64,000 nucleotides of DNA from an uncultured Desulfuromonas sp. (GTDB lineage Bacteria; Desulfobacterota; Desulfuromonadia; Desulfuromonadales; Desulfuromonadaceae). Positions 24,894 through 32,886 of the stretch are shown in pieces; the first letter of the stretch is position 1; every line of letters begins with the position of its first letter. Where the stretch lies: positions 1 through 64,000 of the forward strand of contig NZ_OY787470.1 of NCBI RefSeq assembly GCF_963678835.1, given 5' to 3'. The notes beneath the pieces were generated by a model, which was not told the DNA's origin, searched no databases, and worked only from the letters and a program-made list of their open reading frames with translations. Made by a program: the position numbers and the translations under genes.

Positions 24894-25655
24894 ATGATTG
24901 ATTACCATTGTCACATTCTTCCGGGGCTTGATGATGGTTGTCGCACGGTGGAAGAGTCCGTCATGATGGCACGACAATTGAAAGCCGTTGGGTTTTCGCG
25001 TGTCTGTTGCACACCGCATTGTATTACCGGCTTGTATGATTTCTCTGCTGAGCAGATCATGGTAGCCGTTGCCGCGTTGCAACAGAGGCTTGATCGTGAG
25101 GGCATTACTCTGCGTCTGGAAACGGGTATGGAGTATTACCTGGATGATTTTCTTCTCGACCGTCTTGATCGGCATCGGCCAATGACTCTGGGTAAAACCG
25201 ATCTGCTGTTGTTTGAATTGCCCTCTTCGGGTGATGTTTGTTTGTTGCCGGAAACGGTGCGTTGGATGAAAAAGCGTGGACTGCAGCCGGTCCTGGCGCA
25301 TCCAGAACGTTTTTTCGCCGGTAAAAAGAAACAGACTATGGTTGATTTTGTGCAACATTGGTTAACGCGTCATCCCGCGGACTTTTTGCCTGCTGCTTTG
25401 CTGGAGGTGGTGGAGCAAGGCTGTCTGCTCCAGGCCGATCTCGGCAGTTTCAACGGTGTTTATGGTGCCAATGTCAGACGGCTGGCAATGCTGTTGCAGC
25501 AACAAGGGATGTATGCTTGTGTTGGTAGTGATGGACATAGTCCCCGCCAGGCAGAAACAATTCTCAGAGATAATTTCTGGTTGGCGGAACAGATGCCTCA
25601 GCGCGATCAGGAAATATCGTGTGAAGCTGGTGTGGGATTAAAAGGGATCGTTTGA
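24894..25655 (+). CDS. CpsB/CapC-type tyrosine-protein phosphatase (PHP fold)
   Basis: A 253-residue metal-dependent phosphatase of the PHP superfamily. It begins DYHCHILPGLDDGCRT (HxH metal motif), has CTPHCI, the ETGMEYYL stretch, and later LAHPERF and GSDGHSPRQ with further metal-binding His and Asp. Such enzymes remove phosphate from bacterial tyrosine kinases and regulate capsule or exopolysaccharide chain length, which fits the BY-kinase of this locus at 46237. The ATG at 24894 was chosen since conserved sequence starts at once; a GTG nine codons earlier is possible. Confidence 0.9.
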   Translation: MIDYHCHILPGLDDGCRTVEESVMMARQLKAVGFSRVCCTPHCITGLYDFSAEQIMVAVAALQQRLDREGITLRLETGMEYYLDDFLLDRLDRHRPMTLGKTDLLLFELPSSGDVCLLPETVRWMKKRGLQPVLAHPERFFAGKKKQTMVDFVQHWLTRHPADFLPAALLEVVEQGCLLQADLGSFNGVYGANVRRLAMLLQQQGMYACVGSDGHSPRQAETILRDNFWLAEQMPQRDQEISCEAGVGLKGIV

Positions 25656-25796
25656 TTACCGTGGATGGTTACACACGTTTTCTGATTGGTTGAGAACGGT
25701 CGTGCAGTCATTTTTGGGGTCTAAGTGGAAACAGCGCTTTTGACGGGAGTGAACCTCTTTGGCACTACAAATGCTTACATTGTGTCGTAGAAAAGG

Positions 25797-27122
25797 ATGA
25801 AACAGATGGTAACAATCGAGGATATTCGTAGCAGGAAAAGCAAAATTGCGGTTGTTGGGCTGGGATATGTAGGGTTGCCTCTGGCGGTTGCCTTTGGCAC
25901 CTGCTGTGATGTGATCGGGTTTGATATTGATCGGAAAAAAGTCGAAGAACTCAAACAGGGCCACGATGCTACTGGAGAAGTGAGTTCTAAAGAGCTGGCA
26001 GCAACAAAAATCACCTATACTGCCGATGCTGCGCAGTTGAGTGAGGCGGCGTTTATTATTGTGACGGTACCGACGCCTATTGATGTAAATAATAATCCAG
26101 ACCTGACACCGGTCCGTTCAGCATCGATTACTACGGGAAACTATTTACAGCCCGGTTCCATTGTCGTTTATGAATCGACGGTTTATCCCGGGGTGACGGA
26201 AGATATTTGTGTTCCTCTACTGGAGGAGCATTCCGGTTTACAGTGTGGCCGCGATTTTACCGTGGGTTATTCACCGGAACGGATCAATCCCGGAGATAAG
26301 GTTCATACCGTCGACAAAATCATCAAGGTTGTTTCCGGGCAGGACGCGGAAACTCTGGATACCGTTGCCGGCGTATACGAGATGGTGATTAGCGTCGGTG
26401 TCCATCGTGCCAGCTCAATTCAGGTGGCGGAAGCCGCGAAGGTTATTGAAAATACCCAACGTGATCTCAATATTGCCTTGATGAATGAATTGTCGATTAT
26501 TTTTGGGAAATTAAATATTCCGACACGTGATGTTCTCGCGGCGGCAGGGACGAAGTGGAACTTCTTGCCGTTTACGCCGGGGTTGGTTGGCGGACATTGT
26601 ATTGGTGTCGATCCTTACTATCTGACCCATAAAGCGGAAGAGATCGGTTACAATCCCCAGGTGATTCTCGCCGGGCGGCGGATCAATGATGGTATGGGTA
26701 AGTATGTAGCTGAAAATACTGTAAAAAAAATGATTCGTGCGGGCAAAACCATCAAGGGAGCACGGGTCCTGGTGCTGGGATTAACCTTTAAGGAAAATGT
26801 TCCTGACATCCGTAATACCCGGGTGATTGATGTTGTCCGCGAACTTGAAGACTATGACATAGAGGTTATTGTTAATGATCCCGTGGCGGATGCGCAGGAA
26901 ACATTGCATGAATACGGTATCGAGCTGACCTCGCTGGAAAAAGTTGGTCCGGTGGATGCGATTGTCTGGGCAGTCGCCCATGAGATTTATAAGTCGATCT
27001 CCTTTGAGGAGTTGAAAAAGATGTGCAGCAACGGCAACAGCCAGGCGGTGCTGATTGATGTAAAGGGGTGTATTTCTCCCCAACAGGCTGAAGCTGAAGG
27101 TTTGATCTACTGGTCGCTATAA
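25797..27122 (+). CDS. tviB: UDP-N-acetylglucosamine 6-dehydrogenase, TviB-like
   Basis: A 441-residue UDP-glucose/GDP-mannose dehydrogenase family enzyme. The NAD-binding motif is KIAVVGLGYVGLPLAVAFG (about 17-35). The catalytic Cys is in GGHCIGVDPYYL, the conserved Lys is in VAEAAKVIENTQRD, and the C-terminal domain has VLGLTFKENVPDIRNT. The pattern is closest to TviB/WbpO enzymes that oxidise UDP-GlcNAc or UDP-GalNAc to the uronic acid with 2 NAD+. An ATG at 25806 has better ribosome-site spacing. It pairs with the epimerase next door, making an aminouronic-acid precursor for the polysaccharide. Confidence 0.9.
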   Translation: MKQMVTIEDIRSRKSKIAVVGLGYVGLPLAVAFGTCCDVIGFDIDRKKVEELKQGHDATGEVSSKELAATKITYTADAAQLSEAAFIIVTVPTPIDVNNNPDLTPVRSASITTGNYLQPGSIVVYESTVYPGVTEDICVPLLEEHSGLQCGRDFTVGYSPERINPGDKVHTVDKIIKVVSGQDAETLDTVAGVYEMVISVGVHRASSIQVAEAAKVIENTQRDLNIALMNELSIIFGKLNIPTRDVLAAAGTKWNFLPFTPGLVGGHCIGVDPYYLTHKAEEIGYNPQVILAGRRINDGMGKYVAENTVKKMIRAGKTIKGARVLVLGLTFKENVPDIRNTRVIDVVRELEDYDIEVIVNDPVADAQETLHEYGIELTSLEKVGPVDAIVWAVAHEIYKSISFEELKKMCSNGNSQAVLIDVKGCISPQQAEAEGLIYWSL

Positions 27123-27176
27123 ACACAACGGCGAACACATGGGTTATGTTTTTGGCGATAAAGGTGATTTGCTGTG

Positions 27177-28199
27177 ATGGATTATAATGCATTAAAAGTT
27201 GAGCTTAAACAGAACCCGAAGGTATGGTTTGTCACGGGTTGCGCGGGTTTTATCGGCTCTAATCTGGTTGAGGTGCTGTTGGCGCTGGACCAGAATGTGG
27301 TTGGGCTTGATAATTTTTCTACCGGCTACCCGCATAATCTGGACGAAGTAAAACAGCTTGTCTCTGTGCCGCAGTGGCAACGTTTTACTTTCGTCGAAGG
27401 GGACATTCGCGAGGCTGGGGTTTGTCAGCGGTTGTGTTCCGGTGTTGATTACGTGCTTCATCAGGCTGCTCTGGGGTCTGTTCCGCGCTCTATCAATGAT
27501 CCACTTGCCACCAATCAAAGTAATATCGATGGTTTCCTCAATATGATTCTGGCGGCGCGGCAGGCCGAAGTCAAAAGCTTCACCTATGCTTCTTCCAGTG
27601 CGGTGTATGGGGATCACAGCGCACTACCAAAGGTGGAAGGTGTGATCGGTGCACCGTTATCACCCTATGCGGTAACGAAGTATGTCAATGAGGTCTATGC
27701 CGGGGTATTTGCCAAGACGTATGGGTTCAATAGTGTCGGCTTACGTTACTTCAACGTGTTTGGACCGCGGCAGGATCCGACGGGGTCTTATGCTGCTGTG
27801 ATTCCGAAATGGGCTGCGGCGATGCTGGCGGATGAGCCGGTTTACATCAACGGTGATGGCGAAACGAGTCGGGATTTCTGTTTTGTCGACAATGTTGTTC
27901 AGGCAAATTTGCTGGCAGCGCACGCCGTGCCGGAGGCAAAGGATCAGGTCTATAATGTTGCCTTGGGAGATCGTATTACGCTCAATGAGCTGTTTCGTGC
28001 GATGCAGGAAGCAATGCAACATCATGGTGTCGCTTATACGCATGAGCCGGATTATCGAGATTTTCGCGCTGGAGATATCCGTCACTCTCAGGCCAATGTG
28101 GCGAAAGCACAGCAGCTTTTGAACTATGTTCCCCAATATCGGGTGGCTGCCGGGATCGAAAGAACCGTTGCCTGGTATGTGGAAAAGTCTAAAAGTTAA
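27177..28199 (+). CDS. tviC: UDP-N-acetylhexosamine(uronate) 4-epimerase, TviC/WbpP-like
   Basis: A 340-residue extended short-chain dehydrogenase. The N-terminal motif [10 protein letters not shown] binds [21 protein letters not shown] is typical of the TviC/WbpP group, and the catalytic set is SSS near residue 138 with Y-A-V-T-K. The reaction inverts C4 of UDP-GlcNAc or its uronic acid. It follows tviB by about 50 bases on the same strand. The ATG was taken over the GTG just before it. Confidence 0.88.
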   Translation: MDYNALKVELKQNPKVWFVTGCAGFIGSNLVEVLLALDQNVVGLDNFSTGYPHNLDEVKQLVSVPQWQRFTFVEGDIREAGVCQRLCSGVDYVLHQAALGSVPRSINDPLATNQSNIDGFLNMILAARQAEVKSFTYASSSAVYGDHSALPKVEGVIGAPLSPYAVTKYVNEVYAGVFAKTYGFNSVGLRYFNVFGPRQDPTGSYAAVIPKWAAAMLADEPVYINGDGETSRDFCFVDNVVQANLLAAHAVPEAKDQVYNVALGDRITLNELFRAMQEAMQHHGVAYTHEPDYRDFRAGDIRHSQANVAKAQQLLNYVPQYRVAAGIERTVAWYVEKSKS

Positions 28200-28289
28200 A
28201 GGTTGTGGTGTGTAGAAAGATGACGGACGACTCATCTGAGCGGGCATGAGGGCGCAATTGGTCTTTATCCTGGAAAAGGAGCACGACTG

Positions 28290-29165
28290 ATGTTTACCCC
28301 GGACGAAATTATTCCCGTCTTTGCCGGAGGTGGCACGCGTCTACCGGCCTATGTCGGCGTGTTGCGTGCTCTGGAGCAGTTACCGATTCGCATCAGTCGC
28401 ATGGTGGCAACGTCCGGGGGGAGCGTCGTAGCGGCCCTGTACTGCGCCGGACTGCCCGTCGATCGTTTGCAGCAGTTGGCTCTTGACGTTGATTTTGCCC
28501 AATTTCGTGGTTTTTCTTTGCCCAGTCTGATTCGCCGGGGCGGGTTGTCATCTGGAGAGCGTTTTGAGCAGTGGATGGATGAACAACTGCAGGGGGCAAC
28601 ATTTCGTGACTTGCCTATTGATCTGCATGTTGTGGCCACAGATGTTTTTTCACAGCAGCCGGTGGTTTTTGATCGTGAAACCACTCCCGATTTTAAAGTT
28701 GCCACAGCCGTGCGATGTTCCATAGGCATTCCGCTCTTTTTCACCTACAAACCGTTTGGTGAAAAACTTCTCGTCGATGGCAGTATCCTGGCGGAGGATG
28801 CCCTGCGCCAGGATTGGGGCGGTAAGGGGATGCCATTGGTGTTCTTTCGTCTGCGCTCTTCCAGTAGCCACCGTGAAACCTTCCGCAATCGATTTTTCCC
28901 CTTGCCGGAATATATTCTGATGTTGGTTCGGACTTTTTTGACTTCTCTGTCGCGCGAATACGTGGCCGACCTGTACTGGTCAAAAACACTGCTGATCAAA
29001 ACCGAGGAATTTTCTCCTTTGGAATTCTCACTTTCCCGCCCAGCAAAGGATCGGCTCTACCAATTAGGTTATCAGACAACACTGGACTACCTTCCTCTGA
29101 AGCTGGGGCGGCTCAAAGCGCAGAATCAAGACGCGCTTCGCCCTGTGGAAGAGGTGCTCCAGTAG
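28290..29165 (+). CDS. Patatin-like phospholipase
   Basis: A 291-residue cytoplasmic or membrane-bound lipid hydrolase. The oxyanion loop is FAGGGTRLPAYVG (about 11-23), the nucleophile is Ser42 in the TSGGS motif, and the catalytic Asp is D163 in VDGSILAED, giving the Ser-Asp dyad of patatins. No signal peptide is seen. AAGGAG precedes the ATG. It is followed 83 bases later by the E1-like gene and then by genes for outer-membrane lipid transport, so a role in envelope-lipid editing is a reasonable guess. Substrate is not known. Confidence 0.9.
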   Translation: MFTPDEIIPVFAGGGTRLPAYVGVLRALEQLPIRISRMVATSGGSVVAALYCAGLPVDRLQQLALDVDFAQFRGFSLPSLIRRGGLSSGERFEQWMDEQLQGATFRDLPIDLHVVATDVFSQQPVVFDRETTPDFKVATAVRCSIGIPLFFTYKPFGEKLLVDGSILAEDALRQDWGGKGMPLVFFRLRSSSSHRETFRNRFFPLPEYILMLVRTFLTSLSREYVADLYWSKTLLIKTEEFSPLEFSLSRPAKDRLYQLGYQTTLDYLPLKLGRLKAQNQDALRPVEEVLQ

Positions 29166-29248
29166 GTTTGCCACTAATCTTTATTTTGACACGGCTTTGG
29201 CTATGTTTTTGCGTATGCATTTAGTATTCAAGTTGGAGGGAGCGTGAC

Positions 29249-30124
29249 ATGACGGTTGAAAAACTGCTTTGCGAAGAGTTTTCCCGCAATATCGGGTTGC
29301 TGAGTGAGGAAGAGCAAAAAAAGTTGCTTGCATCTAAGGTTGCTGTGGTTGGTGCCGGAGGTGTTGGGGGATTGCATATTCTAACTTTGGCTCGGCTGGG
29401 GGTGGGCCAGTTTGTTGTGGCAGATCCGGATTGTTTTGAAGCTGCTAATGTCAGTCGACAGTTTGGTGCTTCACAGAAAACGTTCAACCGCAACAAAGCC
29501 GAAGTCTTGGCCGAGATGATTGTCGATATTAATCCTTTTGCCCAAGTTACCGTCATGCCTGAAGGAGTCAGCACGGAAAATGTCAACACCTTTTTTGACG
29601 GGGTGCAGGTGTTTGTCGACGGGATTGATTTTTTTGAATTTACAACACGGCGTATGTTGTTCAAAGAAGCGCGCAGCCGCGGAATCTATGCGCTTACCTC
29701 AGCTCCGTTGGGGTTTGGCAGTACTCTGCAGATTTTTGCTCCGGACGGAATGGACTTTGATACCTATTTCGGCACTTCCGAACAGCAATCACTGGAACGG
29801 AATCTGGCGGCTTTTGCCTCAGGATTGGCTCCTTATCCCTATCATATTCGTTATATGGATCTGTCAAAGGTCGATATGAAAAATAAAAAAGGACCGGCTG
29901 TCGCTCCAGCCTGCACCTTGGCAACCTCGTTACTGACGACGGAGGTTGTTAAAATTCTTACCGGAAGTCAAAAGGTTTTTGCGGTTCCTCATTATATTCA
30001 AATTGACATGTATCGACGAAAGCTGAAAAAAGGCTATCTGTGGGGCGGTGGTAAAAATCCGCTGCAACGACTCAAAACGTGGCTCATTTTTCGTCAGTTT
30101 CAAAAAAGGATGACGGGGGCATGA
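29249..30124 (+). CDS. ThiF/MoeB/E1-like adenylyltransferase
   Basis: A 291-residue Rossmann-fold enzyme of the ubiquitin-activating clan. ATP is bound by GAGGVGG (35-41); D59 in the ADPD segment, the N-x-x-R-Q motif (N67-R70-Q71), K83 and D127 complete the adenylation site. A conserved Cys (C222 in APACTLATS) is a candidate thioester or structural residue, but the paired Cys zinc motif of MoeB/ThiF is absent. Such enzymes adenylate the C-terminal Gly of a ubiquitin-like protein, or act alone on small molecules. No ubiquitin-like partner is visible nearby. The last codon overlaps the start of the LolA-like gene (ATGA). Confidence 0.88.
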   Translation: MTVEKLLCEEFSRNIGLLSEEEQKKLLASKVAVVGAGGVGGLHILTLARLGVGQFVVADPDCFEAANVSRQFGASQKTFNRNKAEVLAEMIVDINPFAQVTVMPEGVSTENVNTFFDGVQVFVDGIDFFEFTTRRMLFKEARSRGIYALTSAPLGFGSTLQIFAPDGMDFDTYFGTSEQQSLERNLAAFASGLAPYPYHIRYMDLSKVDMKNKKGPAVAPACTLATSLLTTEVVKILTGSQKVFAVPHYIQIDMYRRKLKKGYLWGGGKNPLQRLKTWLIFRQFQKRMTGA

Positions 30125-30909
30125 AATATATTTTGAAATCAATTCCAGGATACATTTTTGTACTGATCACTCTGTTGTCTCTATCTGTGGCCTATGCCAC
30201 ATCCACGCTTGAGGCAAAGCAGGTGGCAGAGAATGTTTATCATCGGGATGTGGGTAGTGATCTGCAAATGACCGGAGCAATGGAACTGATCAGTAAAAGT
30301 GGGCACGTCCGCCATCGGGGAATGACCACATTACGCCGAGATACAGAGTGTGAACGTCGGGTTTTGATCCGTTTTACCTCACCGGCCGATATTCGTGATA
30401 CTGCTTTTTTGGTTGTTGAAGACGCTGCTGACAATACGACTCAGCAGCACCTCTATCTTCCTGCCCTTAAGCGGACCCGCCGGATTGTCGCCAGCCAGCA
30501 GGGACGTAATTTTGTGAATTCAGATTTTACTTATGAGGATATGCAGCGCCATCCCGTTGCCGAGTGGGATTACGCGCTTAAAGCGCCGGAGCCGGTTCTT
30601 GGCTACGACTGCTATGTTCTGGTCAGCACACCAAAACCAGAAACGGAAACACAGTATGGCAAAATTATTTCCTGGATTGAAAAAGAACACTTTATTCCGC
30701 TACGCACCCTTTTTTGGAATAAAAAGGGGGAGCAGACAAAAACCTATACGGTTGAAAAAATTGCTCTGATCGATGGCATAGCCACGGAGATGTCTGCGCT
30801 TATGGAAGACCATAGTGACCAGCATCAAACACGAATGACAACTCATAGTGCCCAATACAACACAGGGCTTCCAGCCCGTTTTTTGACGACACGCGCTTTG
30901 GAGCCTTAG
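30121..30909 (+). CDS. LolA-like outer membrane lipoprotein-sorting protein
   Basis: A 262-residue exported protein (signal peptide to about SVAYA, residue 24). It has the LolA/LolB-like half-barrel fold of the family often named outer membrane lipoprotein-sorting protein: MELISKSGHVRHRGMTTLRR, then FLVVEDAADNTTQQHLYLPA, then FVNSDFTYEDM. Proteins of this kind accompany MMPL permeases and carry lipids across the periplasm. It overlaps the ThiF gene and is separated by only 3 bases from the next gene, so the operon is tight. Confidence 0.88.
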   Translation: MKYILKSIPGYIFVLITLLSLSVAYATSTLEAKQVAENVYHRDVGSDLQMTGAMELISKSGHVRHRGMTTLRRDTECERRVLIRFTSPADIRDTAFLVVEDAADNTTQQHLYLPALKRTRRIVASQQGRNFVNSDFTYEDMQRHPVAEWDYALKAPEPVLGYDCYVLVSTPKPETETQYGKIISWIEKEHFIPLRTLFWNKKGEQTKTYTVEKIALIDGIATEMSALMEDHSDQHQTRMTTHSAQYNTGLPARFLTTRALEP

Positions 30910-30912
30910 CTT

Positions 30913-32838
30913 ATGAAAAGACGGATTTTTTTAGAATATGGCAAAAGGGGGGCATGGTTTGGCATTTTGCGATCATTTCTGAAAATACCCTTTCGCGCAA
31001 GGCACTCCAGTGGAGCGCTGTTGCTTGCCGTTCTGATTCTATCATTTTTATTCCAGACATCTTTGTTTGCTGCAGAGTTACAAAATATTTCCTGGGAGAC
31101 CGCTCCAGCATCAACCCGTGTTATTTTGAAGTGGGATGGTCCAGTGGCATTGTCGCAACACAGACTGCCTGCCACAAAATTGAGCCCTCAGCGCTACTAT
31201 GTTGATGCGAAGTCGTCCTCGCCATCAGCCCGACTTCCTCGCTCAATTCGGGTCGAAGATGGTCGACTCAACAAGATTCGTCTTGGCCTCCACAACGCCA
31301 ATATGCGCGTTGTTTTTGATGTCGAGCCGGATCAAAAATGCCAGATAAGCCTGACCTCCGTTACGGATGGAATGATTGCTGAAGTAACCATTGCTTCATC
31401 ATCCGCCCCCCAGTCTGTTTCCGAGCCCTCTTTACCCGCAAGTGTTGGAGAAACAGCAAAGCAGGAATCCCCCAATGAAATTCCTTTGGCTGAGTTAGCT
31501 CCGCAGGCAGCACTTGTTTGGAGCCAGCCGCAAGAGACAACTTGTCAGGTCACCATGTGGGCTGAATTGTTCGGCTATTCGGCCAAAGATATGACCGACG
31601 ATGATTATGATGATGACACCCTCAGTCGCCTGCAAGCAAGAGTGGGTGGTTCTCTCGAACGTGAGCTGTCGTCAGCCTATGTGTTGGAGACTCGCGTACA
31701 ACTGGAGGGTGATCGCCTTTATTATGATGCTGGTGAAGCGGATGAAGACACTGAGGTTGATCTGTATGAAGCCTCTCTGGCGTTATCGGCACCAACCTGG
31801 GATCTTTCTGTGGGAAAACAGCGGATACGTTGGGGGAAGAGCGATCAGCTTTCTCCGCTTGACAGCCTCAATCCGGAAGACCTGCGCCAATTCATGACAC
31901 TCGACCTTGAGGAGCGCAAGGAGCCTTCTTGGCTGGCCCGCGTACGTAAATTTGGCGAATCATTTACCTTGGAAGCGATTATCAGTCCCTGGTTTGAAGA
32001 ATCCGAACTGGATTATTTTGATTCCGATTGGGCGCTTTACCGTAATTTGCGACAAACCATCCTCGCCCATCCGGATATTCCTCCAAGTCTTAAATCGTAT
32101 GCTTCGGCCTTACGGGTTCATGAGCGCAAGCCATCGAACTCTCTTGAAAATATGTCAGGAAGCGTTCGTTTGCTCTGGCAAACTAATCAGGCTGATTTTG
32201 CCCTGAGCTACCGATATGGCTGGGAAACTCTGCCGACAATCATCAGCTTTCCGGTTAAAAATATTGATTACAATGGCGATCCTGAAACGGACCCAACCGC
32301 GTTATTGACAACGGCGGTTTTGACGGATGAGGCGGTAGAGGCGCGTTATAAAAGACAGAAGATCGTTGGTCTGGAATGGGAAACTGTCATCGATCTGATC
32401 GGCTTTCGCGGCGAAGTGGCCTATATCGACAAGATTGCTTTTTTGTCCTCAGATTTGACTTCAAAGCGACGAGATGTCGGTCATTTGGTGACTGGTATCG
32501 ACTATACGTCGGAAACGGAATGGTATTTCAATCTGCAGGGATCCTGGCTGAGAATTTTCAACTATGATCGTGACCTTCTTTATTTCGAACAGGATAATGT
32601 CGCTCTGTTGGGAGAAATTCGTAAGCCCGTCTGGCGTGGCAATCTGGAATTTGCCATCCGCTATAACTATACCCTGACTGACAACAGCAGCTACCTGCAG
32701 CCCTCTGTGGTGTTGAAATATTTTCCTAATACGACCTGTGAGATTGGCGCCAATTTCTTCAGTGGCCAAGGGGAAACGTTATTTGGATCGTATGATCAGG
32801 CTGATCAAGTTTATGTGCGACTGAATGTTTCGTTATAA
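30913..32838 (+). CDS. AMIN-domain plus DUF1302-like outer membrane beta-barrel
   Basis: A 641-residue exported protein. A long positively charged N-region is followed by a hydrophobic signal (about 36-54, ending SLFAAE). An AMIN-type domain comes next (about 57-160; TRVILKWDGPVALSQHRL, then MRVVFDVEP), which binds cell-wall or periplasmic partners. A Pro/Ser/Ala-rich linker joins a large beta-barrel (about 210-641) whose opening (YVLETRVQLEGDRLYYDA) and GKQRIRWGKSDQLSPLDSLN motif recall DUF1302-type proteins that partner LolA-like proteins and MMPL permeases. The fusion of AMIN to such a barrel is unusual. It is likely the outer-membrane part of the export cassette. Confidence 0.75.
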   Translation: MKRRIFLEYGKRGAWFGILRSFLKIPFRARHSSGALLLAVLILSFLFQTSLFAAELQNISWETAPASTRVILKWDGPVALSQHRLPATKLSPQRYYVDAKSSSPSARLPRSIRVEDGRLNKIRLGLHNANMRVVFDVEPDQKCQISLTSVTDGMIAEVTIASSSAPQSVSEPSLPASVGETAKQESPNEIPLAELAPQAALVWSQPQETTCQVTMWAELFGYSAKDMTDDDYDDDTLSRLQARVGGSLERELSSAYVLETRVQLEGDRLYYDAGEADEDTEVDLYEASLALSAPTWDLSVGKQRIRWGKSDQLSPLDSLNPEDLRQFMTLDLEERKEPSWLARVRKFGESFTLEAIISPWFEESELDYFDSDWALYRNLRQTILAHPDIPPSLKSYASALRVHERKPSNSLENMSGSVRLLWQTNQADFALSYRYGWETLPTIISFPVKNIDYNGDPETDPTALLTTAVLTDEAVEARYKRQKIVGLEWETVIDLIGFRGEVAYIDKIAFLSSDLTSKRRDVGHLVTGIDYTSETEWYFNLQGSWLRIFNYDRDLLYFEQDNVALLGEIRKPVWRGNLEFAIRYNYTLTDNSSYLQPSVVLKYFPNTTCEIGANFFSGQGETLFGSYDQADQVYVRLNVSL

Positions 32839-32886
32839 GAACGGGCGGCTAACAAATGAGGGCAGCTCAATTGCCGGAGAAATGAG

